Source: Martinezella hainanensis (GTDB lineage Bacteria; Pseudomonadota; Alphaproteobacteria; Rhizobiales; Rhizobiaceae). From it: a stretch of DNA of 64,000 nt. A model generated the notes under the pieces. It was not told the origin of the DNA, ran no database searches, and worked only from the letters and a program-made list of their open reading frames with translations. The first letter of the stretch is position 1; the number at the start of each line of letters is the position of its first letter. The stretch spans positions 1 to 64,000 of the forward strand of contig NZ_FMAC01000019.1 in the NCBI RefSeq assembly GCF_900094555.1, read 5' to 3'. This document shows, one piece after another, positions 53,318 to 61,745 of this stretch. The position numbers were made by a program, and so were the translations under genes.

Positions 53318-54406
53318 CTACGCGGCCTTCGGCAGCGGGCCGACATAACGCGACTGCGGACGGATCAGGCGTCCGTCGAGCGTCTGCTCGCGGGCGTGGG
53401 CGATCCAGCCGACCGTGCGACCGATCGCGAAGACGCCGGTAAATGAATTGCGCGGGAACCCGAGTGCGTCGAGCAGCAGGGCGGTGTAATATTCGACATT
53501 GACGTCGAGGGGACGATCCGGCTTGCGCTCCTTGAGCAGCGCGAGGGCTGCTGCCTCAATCGCTTCCGCCAGTGCGATGCGTCCGGCATCCGCCTGTCCG
53601 CTCGTAAAGATCGGCTTCAATGCCGTCTTCAGGGCATCGGCGCGTGGATCGCGGACGCGATAGATGCGATGACCGAAGCCCATCAGCCGCTCGCCATGAT
53701 CGAGAGCCTGCGACAGCCAGGCACGCGCATTTTCAGGCTTGCCGACCCCGTCGAGCATATCGAGGACCGGGCCGGGGGCGCCGCCATGCAGCGGGCCTTT
53801 AAGGGCGCTGATTGCGGCGAGAACGGAGGAGGTGAGGCCGGCATGGGTCGAGGCGATGACGCGCGAGGCGAATGTCGACGCGTTCAAGCCGTGATCGGAA
53901 ATCGTCACCAGGTAGGCATCAAGGCCTGCCGTCTGCTCGGCCGTCGGCACCCGGCCCGTCAACATGCGCAGAATGTCGGCCGATTGCGAGAGCGAGGCAT
54001 CCGGCGCGACCGGCCCGTCGCCCTTCTGCAATCGCAATACGGCCGGCAGGAAAACGGCGGGCGCCGCCATCAGGCGGATTGCCGTGGCGAAGTCTTCGCC
54101 GTCCGGGACACGAGCCAGCAGGGCACGCACGGCATCCACCGGCGGCAGCGCTAGGATAGCGGCGTCAGCGGCCTCCACGTGCGCGAAGAGGGCAACACGG
54201 GCCACGCCAAGCTTTGTTCGGATGGAAGCTGCATCAATATGTTCGTCAAACAGGCCATCAAGCAACAATGCAGCAACATCCTCGAAGCGGCTGGTTGCGA
54301 CCAGATCGTCCAGCGATACGCCACGGATGATCAGACGACCGGCAGCGCCATCGACGTCGGATAGCTTGGTTTCTGCGGCAATGACATCTTCAAGACCACT
54401 TTTCAT
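53318..54406 (-). CDS. Citrate synthase family protein
   Basis: 362 residues. Catalytic histidines are H207 (GPLHGGAP) and H246 (GFGHRIYRVRDPRA); the loop DHGLNAS (H172) is intact. At the catalytic aspartate there is E305 (NVEYYTA), as in some citrate/methylcitrate synthase branches. The ribosome site AAGGAG is eight bases from the start. Probably condenses acetyl-CoA with an oxoacid. Divergent from the HTH-citrate synthase gene; the two share the C-terminal GRLIRP-x-x-RYVGP. Confidence 0.88.
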   Translation of the reverse strand: MKSGLEDVIAAETKLSDVDGAAGRLIIRGVSLDDLVATSRFEDVAALLLDGLFDEHIDAASIRTKLGVARVALFAHVEAADAAILALPPVDAVRALLARVPDGEDFATAIRLMAAPAVFLPAVLRLQKGDGPVAPDASLSQSADILRMLTGRVPTAEQTAGLDAYLVTISDHGLNASTFASRVIASTHAGLTSSVLAAISALKGPLHGGAPGPVLDMLDGVGKPENARAWLSQALDHGERLMGFGHRIYRVRDPRADALKTALKPIFTSGQADAGRIALAEAIEAAALALLKERKPDRPLDVNVEYYTALLLDALGFPRNSFTGVFAIGRTVGWIAHAREQTLDGRLIRPQSRYVGPLPKAA

Positions 54407-54449
54407 TACGGTTCTCCTTTGACTATCCGATTAGATCGGGCCTATTCCT

Positions 54450-54480
54450 ATTGACGTCAATCTTGATGCAATTGATCAAT
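54450..54480. promoter_or_regulatory. Two perfect palindromes between divergent citrate synthase genes
   Basis: ATTGACGTCAAT (54450-54461) and ATTGATCAAT (54471-54480) share the half-site ATTGA. They lie in the 84-bp shared promoter, the second one just before the start region of the HTH-citrate synthase. Good candidates for an operator of that protein. Confidence 0.5.
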
Positions 54481-54490
54481 ATGAGGACCG

Positions 54491-55651
54491 ATGAGCTGGC
54501 TGACCACGGAGCAGGCGTTGAACCTGCTGGGAACGAAATCACAGACGCTCTACGCCAATGTCAGCCGCGGTCGCATTCGCGCGAAAGCCGATCCTTCAGA
54601 TACGCGGCGCAGCCTCTATTTTGCCGACGACGTCAAACGATTGGCCACCCGCCATGCCGGCCGGCGCAAGACCGAGGCCGTGGCAGCCGAGGCCATTCAA
54701 TGGGGCGATCCCGTATTGCCGTCGGCGCTGTCGACGGTTTCGAACGGCAGGCTTTTCTATCGTGGCAAGGATGCGGCGGTGCTTGCCGAGAGCGCAAGCC
54801 TTGAAGAGGTCGCGCTGCTGCTTTGGGATATGAAGCGGCCATTGCGCTTCGAGCAAAGCGAGACGCGGCAGATGCCTCCTTCCTTGGATAGCGCCTTCTC
54901 CGTACTTGCCGAGCGCATAACAAGCGACCTACCATCCCTCGGACGTTCGCTTCCGGCGCTGCAGCATGAAGCCGAAAGCGTGTTCGGTACGGTGGCTGAA
55001 GCCTTGGCCCCGGGCGCGTGGGATCAGCCGCTGCATCGGCGCCTTGCCACTGCCTGGAACCGCCCCGATGCCGCCGATCTGATCCGCCGCAGTTTGGTCC
55101 TGCTTGCCGACCACGAGCTGAATGCCTCGACCTTCACTGCGCGGATCACTGCATCCGCCGGCGCGACGCTCTCTGCCGCCACTCTGTCCGGCCTCTCCAC
55201 CTTGACGGGGCCGCTGCATGGCGGCGCATGGCAGAGCGTGCGCTCGCTGATCATGCGGGCGGCGGCGATCGGGGTGGATGAGGCGGTGCGCAGCTATCTG
55301 GCGGAAGGGCGGCCATTGCCCGCCTTCGGCCATCAGCTTTATCCCGATGTCGATATCCGTGGACAGGCTTTGCTTGGCTGTTTCACGTTGCCGCCGCTAT
55401 TTGCCCAAGTCCGCGATGTCGGCGAGCAACTGGTCGGAGAGAGCGTCAATGTCGACTTTGCCTTGACGGCGATGACCCATGCCTATCATCTCCCGGAGGA
55501 TGCGCCGCTAATCATTTTCGCGCTGGCTCGTACCGTGGGGTGGCTCGCGCATGCCATGGAGCAGGCGACCAGTGGCAGGCTCATCCGGCCGCGTGCGCGC
55601 TATGTCGGCCCGCCCGTGAGTGATTTCACCGCTGCCCGCGGTGAAAGCTAG
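54491..55651 (+). CDS. Citrate synthase family protein with N-terminal DNA-binding domain
   Basis: 386 residues. Residues 1-55 are an excisionase/MerR-like winged helix (LTTEQALNLLGTKSQTLYANVSRGRIRAK, then SLYFADDVKRLA). Residues 75-375 are a citrate synthase fold with H208 (DHELNAS), H243 (GPLHGGA), H281 (FGHQLYPD) and D322 (NVDF), so catalytic His-His-Asp are retained, although R of GHR is glutamine. The fusion occurs in other proteobacteria. It may be an enzyme that also controls transcription of the neighbouring synthase; inferred. Confidence 0.88.
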   Translation: MSWLTTEQALNLLGTKSQTLYANVSRGRIRAKADPSDTRRSLYFADDVKRLATRHAGRRKTEAVAAEAIQWGDPVLPSALSTVSNGRLFYRGKDAAVLAESASLEEVALLLWDMKRPLRFEQSETRQMPPSLDSAFSVLAERITSDLPSLGRSLPALQHEAESVFGTVAEALAPGAWDQPLHRRLATAWNRPDAADLIRRSLVLLADHELNASTFTARITASAGATLSAATLSGLSTLTGPLHGGAWQSVRSLIMRAAAIGVDEAVRSYLAEGRPLPAFGHQLYPDVDIRGQALLGCFTLPPLFAQVRDVGEQLVGESVNVDFALTAMTHAYHLPEDAPLIIFALARTVGWLAHAMEQATSGRLIRPRARYVGPPVSDFTAARGES

Positions 55652-55678
55652 AGAGCTCCAGAGAGGTGCAGATAGCCC

Positions 55679-56239
55679 CTATACAGAGAGGCTTTGGATG
55701 AAGGCGGCAATATCTGTGCGCAAGGGAGAGTTAGGCGTGGCAGCGTCAATCCGATAAAAATCGTGCGGCTTTCCTGGATAGGTTTTCCAATAAACCGGAA
55801 GAGTGTCGTTCCAGCTTTCGCTTGGCCGATATGGATCGGCCTCTCCCCAAAATACCATGGTGGGTATATTCAAGGGAGACGTTTCGAAGCGCAGTCTGGT
55901 TGATGAAACGCAGATCAACGCCTCGAGCTCCAAACCCTGCTTGACAGCTGTCCACAGAGCAGTTCCACCGGCGCTGAAGCCGATGCCCACACATGTACGT
56001 CCATCAATTTCAAGAAGTTCCCGAACTGCTTGCTGCACGCCATCTTTGCTGAAAAGGTGGTCGTGAAGGCTGTCTCCACTCAGGTCGGGACGGCCGCTGA
56101 GGCCGGCAAGCTGTAAACCGCGGTGCTCAAGGCACCCAACATCAAACAATTCAGCAAAAGTTCCGGGAAAGCCATGGATGTCGCTAACGACTAACAAGCG
56201 TTGCGTTCTTGAACGGCACATAGTCAGACCAATTTTCAT
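55679..56239 (-). CDS. Small alpha/beta hydrolase (dienelactone hydrolase-like)
   Basis: 186 residues. The nucleophile is in IGFSAGGTALW (G-x-S-x-G), the acid in FWGEADPY and the histidine in GKPHDFYR. There is no clear oxyanion HGG motif; DIHGFPGTF fills that place. Dienelactone-hydrolase-like by size and motif order. Start at 56239 without a strong ribosome site. Convergent with the HTH-citrate synthase gene. Confidence 0.75.
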   Translation of the reverse strand: MKIGLTMCRSRTQRLLVVSDIHGFPGTFAELFDVGCLEHRGLQLAGLSGRPDLSGDSLHDHLFSKDGVQQAVRELLEIDGRTCVGIGFSAGGTALWTAVKQGLELEALICVSSTRLRFETSPLNIPTMVFWGEADPYRPSESWNDTLPVYWKTYPGKPHDFYRIDAATPNSPLRTDIAAFIQSLSV

Positions 56240-56335
56240 CGTTTCGATAGCCGAATTGACTTCGCGCCAATTTGGCCGCGCGCGCTATGTCGGCCACCGG
56301 TACAGCGATTTTACCGAAAATGCGGTACCCGCCAC

Positions 56336-56707
56336 TCAACTCGCCTGCAAGTGACAAACCGCTTCGATATTATGGCCATCCGGATCGAGAATGAAGGCGC
56401 CATAATAGTTCTGGTGATAGTGAGGGCGAAGCCCGGGAGCGCCATTGTCGATGCCACCGGCCGCAAGTGCCGCCTGGTGAAATTCGTCGACGATTTTCCG
56501 GCTACCGGCAGTAAAGGCTATATGCGCACTTGTCTGCGGCGCATCACGCTGGCCGATCCAGAAGAATGCCTTCGGTCTGGCGCCATAACCTGCAAAAGTT
56601 TCGCCTTCCGCGTACAGGCGTTCGATGCCGAGAGGGCGCAATACCTTATCGTAGAATATCTTCGAACGTTCAAGGTCGCGAACGCCGATCGTCACATGGT
56701 CAAGCAT
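56336..56707 (-). CDS. VOC-family (glyoxalase-like) protein
   Basis: 123 residues. Starts MLDHVTIGVRDLERSKIFYDKVLRPLGIERL and ends YYGAFILDPDGHNIEAVCH, the two halves of a single glyoxalase/bleomycin-resistance module with metal ligands H4, E-containing ends and H-x-x-FT-A. Metal-dependent lyase, isomerase or binding protein; substrate unknown. Follows the TehA-like gene by 32 bp. Confidence 0.88.
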   Translation of the reverse strand: MLDHVTIGVRDLERSKIFYDKVLRPLGIERLYAEGETFAGYGARPKAFFWIGQRDAPQTSAHIAFTAGSRKIVDEFHQAALAAGGIDNGAPGLRPHYHQNYYGAFILDPDGHNIEAVCHLQAS

Positions 56708-56739
56708 GCCATCCTCCAAATCGTGCCCCTTGGGCTTCC

Positions 56740-57741
56740 TCAACCCCGACCAACCGCGCCGGCACCACGATCGGCAAGCTCGACCCAGCCGATGACGAGT
56801 TTGCGATTGGCAATCAGCCAGATCGTTGCGAGAGCGACCAGACCGACGACGATATTGGCGGCAACAAAGAGAATCGGAGCCAATTGCGTGACCGGACCGA
56901 CATCGCCGCGCTCGACCAGCCGCATGGGAGCGGCCGCCAAGGCAGTCGCGCCGAAGGTGAAAGCCCAGTAAGCCGGGCTGAATCCTTCCTTCATGATCCA
57001 GGGCAGGAGGCGCAACATGATCAGAGCCTGCAGCACGCCGTAGCCGACCATTGCATGGACGAGCATGTCGGGAGCGCCTTGCGTAACGCTGATATAGGCA
57101 AGCGCACCAACGGTTGGTGGAGCCAATTGAATTCCAAGGGTCGGCCTTAGTGGCGGTGCCAGCGCTGGTCCCGTCAGCAGGCGATGCAGCAGGGCGGATT
57201 CGATGGCAAGCCAGGCGAAGAAGCCGGCGCCGAAGAAAAGCTGCGCCCATTGTGGAAAACCAAGCGCCGCTCCGACGATGGCTGTGACGAAGCTGCCGGC
57301 GACACTGGGCAGATAGAGTACGGCTGTCGTCGTCGCGATATCGCGTCCACCCTGCCAGAGCCCTCCCGTGCGCCAGACGGAAAATGCCAGGGTATAGACG
57401 GCGCCGATCAGGAATGTGGTTTCGGCACCGATGCGCGAATAGGGCAGAAGGCCGCCGGCTACCAACATGGTCGCGACACCGACAAGGCCGATGAAACAGC
57501 ACTGGACTGGGTGCGCCACTTCCTTGAATGCCTCCTCGCGCGCCACCATCCACTTCAAAGCGTAAAGCACGATCAGCAGCAGCCAGACAGCTAGTGCCAG
57601 GAAGGTCAGCACTTCACCGACAAGTCCCGGCAGGTGCCAGATACGCGCCCCGACACGCCAGGCATTGGCCAGGCCGGAAAGCCCCAGAACCATGCCGAAA
57701 AATGAAGCTGGAACCAGCGGCAGTTTCAAAGACGCAGCCAT
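56740..57741 (-). CDS. TehA / SLAC1-type anion channel protein
   Basis: 333 residues from MAASLKLPLVPASFFGMVLG, preceded by GGGGGC. About ten helices in a TehA-like arrangement (PASFFGMVLGLSGLANAWR and QLFFGAGFFAWLAIESALL). Family members are anion channels or tellurite-resistance transporters. Divergent from the 6-phosphogluconate dehydrogenase gene. Confidence 0.88.
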   Translation of the reverse strand: MAASLKLPLVPASFFGMVLGLSGLANAWRVGARIWHLPGLVGEVLTFLALAVWLLLIVLYALKWMVAREEAFKEVAHPVQCCFIGLVGVATMLVAGGLLPYSRIGAETTFLIGAVYTLAFSVWRTGGLWQGGRDIATTTAVLYLPSVAGSFVTAIVGAALGFPQWAQLFFGAGFFAWLAIESALLHRLLTGPALAPPLRPTLGIQLAPPTVGALAYISVTQGAPDMLVHAMVGYGVLQALIMLRLLPWIMKEGFSPAYWAFTFGATALAAAPMRLVERGDVGPVTQLAPILFVAANIVVGLVALATIWLIANRKLVIGWVELADRGAGAVGRG

Positions 57742-58046
57742 ATGCCCCCTTTGACGCACAATGTGAGCGCCGCCCTAAAGAGAATTATGCAAAGAACCGG
57801 AGATCGATGCTAAATCCATCCACTCGAATGGAAGAGCAAAATACAGCTTTCCTCGATGCCGGCAAAGCGCGATCATGGGGAAAAGCGGGAGGTTTGACCA
57901 GGCGATATCACAGATGCGTGAACGGGCGAATTTTTCTTCGCTGTCTGGCTTGTGCATAGCTCGCCCGTCATTTGTTCATTGGAAAATGCTGCGAAATGTC
58001 TCTATTGAACATTCAAACGATTAAAACCGTCCTAGGAGACTGACAT
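57742..58046. other. 305-bp divergent promoter region
   Basis: Between the TehA-like gene and the 6-phosphogluconate dehydrogenase gene. A 60-codon minus-strand frame lies here but lacks a ribosome site. No hairpin or RNA gene stands out. Confidence 0.5.
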
Positions 58047-59072
58047 ATGCAAATCGGAATGATTGGCCTTGGCCGTATGGGCAACAACATGGTGCAGCGC
58101 CTGATGAGAGGCGGTCACAGTGCGGTTGTTTTCGATGCGCGTCCGGAAAGCATCGCGGGGCTGGAGCAGCTCGGCGCCACCGGCAGCAAGTCTCTTGCGG
58201 ATTTCGTATCGAAACTCGCCAAGCCGCGCGTCGTCTGGATGATGTTGCCGGCTGCAATCGTTGATCAGGAGCTGGCTGCGATCGTGCCTTTGCTGGAAGA
58301 GGGCGACATCGTCATCGACGGCGGCAACTCCTATTATCACGACGATATCCGCCGCGCTGAGGAGTTGAAGCCGAAGGGTATCCATTATGTTGACGTCGGC
58401 ACCAGTGGCGGTGTTTTCGGCCTGGAGCGCGGCTATTGCCTGATGATCGGCGGCGAGAAGGAAACCGTCGAGCATCTCTCGCCGATCTTCGCAACGCTTG
58501 CTCCTGGTGTCGGCGACGTAGCTCCGTCGAAGATGCGCTCCGAAGAGGCCGCCAAGAACAGCACGGCGGAGCAGGGCTATCTGCATTGCGGCCCATCCGG
58601 CGCCGGCCACTTCGTCAAGATGGTCCACAACGGCATCGAATATGGCCTGATGGCAGCTTACGCCGAAGGCCTGAACGTGTTGCATCATGCCAATATCGGC
58701 AAGCAGACTGCCGAGAAGGATGCTGAAACCGCTCCGCTTTCTCATCCGCAGTACTATCAGTATGATCTCGACATTGCCGAAATCAGCGAAGTCTGGCGCC
58801 GCGGCAGCGTGATCACCTCCTGGCTGCTCGACCTCACGGCCGACGCCCTGCATGGCGACGCAGCGCTTTCGCAGTATGCGGGCCGTGTTTCCGACTCCGG
58901 CGAAGGCCGCTGGACGATTTCGGCTGCCATCGACGAAGGCGTTCCAACACCGGTTCTCAGCGCAGCGCTTTATGGCCGCTTCGCCTCGCGCGGCAATGAC
59001 GATTACGCCAACAAGGTTCTCTCCGCCATGCGCGCCGGCTTCGGTGGCCACCACGAGAAGCCGGCGAAGTAA
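58047..59072 (+). CDS. gnd: 6-phosphogluconate dehydrogenase (decarboxylating), short NAD type
   Basis: 341 residues, the short YqeC/GntZ form rather than the 470-residue type. Nucleotide fold GLGRMGNNMVQRLMRGG, and VFDARPES where an aspartate ends strand 2, which favours NAD over NADP. Substrate signature DGGNSYYHDD, and catalytic HCGPSGAGHFVKMVHNGIEYG. It oxidises 6-phosphogluconate to ribulose 5-phosphate. A terminator follows. AGGAG precedes the start. Confidence 0.93.
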   Translation: MQIGMIGLGRMGNNMVQRLMRGGHSAVVFDARPESIAGLEQLGATGSKSLADFVSKLAKPRVVWMMLPAAIVDQELAAIVPLLEEGDIVIDGGNSYYHDDIRRAEELKPKGIHYVDVGTSGGVFGLERGYCLMIGGEKETVEHLSPIFATLAPGVGDVAPSKMRSEEAAKNSTAEQGYLHCGPSGAGHFVKMVHNGIEYGLMAAYAEGLNVLHHANIGKQTAEKDAETAPLSHPQYYQYDLDIAEISEVWRRGSVITSWLLDLTADALHGDAALSQYAGRVSDSGEGRWTISAAIDEGVPTPVLSAALYGRFASRGNDDYANKVLSAMRAGFGGHHEKPAK

Positions 59073-59102
59073 TTAGTTGGCCTATTGATCTGACGATTGC
59101 GA

Positions 59103-59132
59103 GCCGGGTGGGTCGAACCTCCCGGCTTTTGC
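59103..59132 (+). terminator. Intrinsic terminator after 6-phosphogluconate dehydrogenase gene
   Basis: 6-bp stem GCCGGG / CCCGGC, with inner GGT / ACC pairing, followed by TTTTGCTT, 30 bp after the stop. Confidence 0.8.
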
Positions 59133-59141
59133 TTGTCCGCT

Positions 59142-59200
59142 CTTATTGCCTCGCTACTTCCGGACGGAGAACCGCCATGCGATTTCCCTGGGCAACTTCA
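59142..59200 (+). repeat. Rhizobial intergenic repeat, diverged copy C
   Basis: CTTCCGGACGGAGAACCGC and the following bases match the tail of copy B with several changes and a 2-nt insertion. The 5' hairpin is missing. It runs into the moeA stop codon. Confidence 0.6.
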
Positions 59201-60424
59201 GCCCAGCAGATCGGGCCGCAGGAATATGACTGGAGTTGGCGAGCCGACTTCAAGCTGCGATGCATGCGGCGGGCGGACGACCAGACAGTCGGCACGCGAA
59301 AACACCTTCATCATCGATGAATCCTGCTTCGAGAAGGGCTCGGCGAGCCAGCCGTCGTTATCGGCCCTCGTCAGCGTCGCACGCACATAATCCTGGCGCT
59401 GATCGTTAGCCGCAAAGGGCACCGCAGCGCGCGCAATGCCTTCGCGCTTTACCGGCGGCAGGGATGCAAGCTTTCTTATCAGCGGCTCGAGAAAGAGCAG
59501 CCCGCAGACGAGGCTGGAAACGGGATTGCCGGGAAGGCCGAGAACATGCATGTCGCCGAGGCTGCCGACCATCAGCGGCTTGCCCGGACGCATGGCGATG
59601 CGCCAGAAGTCCAGCTTCATGCCTGCGGCAATCATCGTCGCCTGCACCAGATCGTGATCGCCAACGGAGGCGCCACCGAGCGTGACGATGATATCGGCCT
59701 TTGCTACCTGCGCACGGCCGATGGCAGCGGTAATCTCGTCGCTGTCGTCGGATACAATGCCGAGATCAAGCACATGGGCGCCCGCATTGCGCGCAAGTGC
59801 GGCAATGCCGAAGGTGTTCGAGGCGATGATTTGTGATGGCCCCGGTTCATTGCCCGGTGCGACAAGCTCGTCACCGGTCGCTAGAATCGCCACCAATGGC
59901 CGCCGGTAAACATCCAATGCCGGATGGTTCATGGCCGCGGCGACAGTGAGCCGCGAAAAATCCATGATTGTGCCAGCCGGAAGCACGGCTTCCTCCTCCA
60001 GAAAATCCTGTCCGCGCGGGCGAATATGCTGCCCTTTGCGCAAAGGATAGGCGGTGCGGATACGATCGCCTTCCAGGCGCTGCGCGTCTTCCTGCAGGAG
60101 AACCGAATCGGCACCTGACGGGACGGGAGCACCCGTGAAGATGCGGACTGCTTCGCCCTTGCCGACGCTGCCATCGAAGGCATGGCCGGCAGCGGAAGCA
60201 CCTACGACCTCCAATTCTGCGCCCGGCGCCGCAGCATCCTCGAAGCGCAGCGCGTAGCCGTCCATGGCCGAGGCGTCGAAAGGTGGTTGTGTCAGACGAG
60301 CGGTCAGATCCCTCGCCAGAACTCGGCCCTCGGCCATATCAAGCGGAACGCTCTCGAAACGATAGATCGGCGTGGCACTGTTCAGCAGACGCGCTTGTGC
60401 TTCGGCAACGGGTAACAGGCTCAT
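59198..60424 (-). CDS. moeA: Molybdopterin molybdotransferase MoeA
   Basis: 408 residues. Signatures: PPFDASAMDGYALR, ARDLTARLT, IFTGAPVPSGAD, and the MoeA/MogA fold with PLVAILATGDELV, IIASNTFGIAALA and TLGGASVGDHDLV, plus GLPGNPVSSLVCG. It inserts molybdenum into adenylated molybdopterin. Starts three bases after the moaC stop; last gene of the trpDC-moaC cluster. Confidence 0.94.
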   Translation of the reverse strand: MSLLPVAEAQARLLNSATPIYRFESVPLDMAEGRVLARDLTARLTQPPFDASAMDGYALRFEDAAAPGAELEVVGASAAGHAFDGSVGKGEAVRIFTGAPVPSGADSVLLQEDAQRLEGDRIRTAYPLRKGQHIRPRGQDFLEEEAVLPAGTIMDFSRLTVAAAMNHPALDVYRRPLVAILATGDELVAPGNEPGPSQIIASNTFGIAALARNAGAHVLDLGIVSDDSDEITAAIGRAQVAKADIIVTLGGASVGDHDLVQATMIAAGMKLDFWRIAMRPGKPLMVGSLGDMHVLGLPGNPVSSLVCGLLFLEPLIRKLASLPPVKREGIARAAVPFAANDQRQDYVRATLTRADNDGWLAEPFSKQDSSMMKVFSRADCLVVRPPHASQLEVGSPTPVIFLRPDLLG

Positions 60425-60427
60425 AAA

Positions 60428-60922
60428 TCAGGCCCCCGAATGGCGGAAATCTCCAGATTTGCCGCCGGATTTCTCCAATAGCGTGATGCCGCCGATTTCC
60501 ATGCCACGATCCGCAGCCTTGGCCATATCGTAGATCGTCAGGCAAGCGACGGAAACCGCCGTCAGCGCTTCCATCTCGACGCCGGTGCGGCCGGTCAGCT
60601 TGGCCGTCGCTGTGACGCGCAGGCCAGGCAGGGCGGCATCCTCTTCGATGTCGACGGCAACTTTCGTCAGCATCAGCGGATGGCAAAGCGGAATGAGATT
60701 GCTCGTCTGTTTCGCCGCCATGATGCCGGCAAGCCGCGCCGTACCGATGACGTCGCCCTTCTTGGCATTGCCTTCGCGAATCAACGCCAGTGTCTCCGGC
60801 TTCATTTTGACGTAGCCGGTGGCCGTGGCGCTACGCGCCGTTTCGGCCTTGCCGCCGACATCGACCATATGCGCTTCGCCCGAAGCATCGATATGCGTGA
60901 GACCGGCCTTCGGCGTGCTCAT
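60428..60922 (-). CDS. moaC: Cyclic pyranopterin monophosphate synthase
   Basis: 164 residues. Characteristic LTHIDASGEAHMVDVGGK, IMAAKQTSNLIPLCHPL and GVEMEALTAVSVACLTIYDM with the catalytic lysine in KSGDFRH. Second step of molybdenum cofactor biosynthesis. Starts one base after the trpC stop. Confidence 0.97.
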   Translation of the reverse strand: MSTPKAGLTHIDASGEAHMVDVGGKAETARSATATGYVKMKPETLALIREGNAKKGDVIGTARLAGIMAAKQTSNLIPLCHPLMLTKVAVDIEEDAALPGLRVTATAKLTGRTGVEMEALTAVSVACLTIYDMAKAADRGMEIGGITLLEKSGGKSGDFRHSGA

Positions 60923-60923
60923 T

Positions 60924-61739
60924 TCACTCAGCCGCCAGAATGCCGGCTTCGCCGTTCAGCAGCAATCGGGTCGCGGCCGTGACGTCATCCTTCCGCATCA
61001 GGCTTTCGCCAACGAGGAATGTGGTGATGCCTGCGGCTTCAAGACGCTTGCAATCGGCATGGGTGAAGACGCCGCTTTCGCCGACCAGCAGCCGATCCTT
61101 CTGCACCATGGGTGCTAGGTTCTCGCTGACCGTCAAACTGACTTCGAAGGTGCGCAGATTGCGGTTGTTGATGCCGATCAACGGCGAGGACAGTTTTAGC
61201 GCACGATCCATCTCTTCGGCGTCATGTACCTCGACCAACACATCCATGCCGAGGCCAAAGGCTTCGTCCTGGAGACGCTCGGCATCATCGTCCGAAAGCG
61301 ATGCCATGATGAGCAGGATGCAATCCGCACCCCAAGCGCGGGCTTCCTGCACCTGATAGGTATCGAACATGAAGTCCTTGCGCAGCGCCGGCAGCGCACA
61401 GGCCGCGCGGGCAGCCGTCAGGAATTCAGGAGCACCTTGGAAGCTCGGCGTATCCGTCAACACCGAAAGACAGGCCGCACCACCGGCCTCATAGGCCTTG
61501 GCAAGCGCCGGCGGGTCGAAATCGGGGCGGATCAGACCCTTGGACGGGCTTGCCTTCTTGATTTCGGCAATCAGGCCGAAAGCGCCGGCTTCTTGCTTAG
61601 CGAGCAGCGCCTTATGAAAGCCGCGCGGCGCGGACTGTCCGGCCTGCATCGCCTTGAGATCGGCAAGCGACCGCTTGGCCTTGGCAGCGGCAATTTCCTC
61701 GCGCTTGTAGGCTTCGATCTTTCTAAGGATATCGGTCAT
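60924..61739 (-). CDS. trpC: Indole-3-glycerol phosphate synthase
   Basis: 271 residues, monofunctional. Catalytic residues are in LIAEIKKASPSKGLIRPDF, PALRKDFMFDTYQV, and VGESGVFTHADCKRL; NNRNLRTFEV is intact. Converts CdRP to indole-glycerol phosphate in tryptophan synthesis. Starts six bases after the trpD stop. Confidence 0.97.
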   Translation of the reverse strand: MTDILRKIEAYKREEIAAAKAKRSLADLKAMQAGQSAPRGFHKALLAKQEAGAFGLIAEIKKASPSKGLIRPDFDPPALAKAYEAGGAACLSVLTDTPSFQGAPEFLTAARAACALPALRKDFMFDTYQVQEARAWGADCILLIMASLSDDDAERLQDEAFGLGMDVLVEVHDAEEMDRALKLSSPLIGINNRNLRTFEVSLTVSENLAPMVQKDRLLVGESGVFTHADCKRLEAAGITTFLVGESLMRKDDVTAATRLLLNGEAGILAAE

Positions 61740-61745
61740 GACGTC

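Noticed and set aside
57775..57957. 60-codon minus-strand frame before the TehA-like gene
   Set aside because: No ribosome site; lies in the divergent promoter region.
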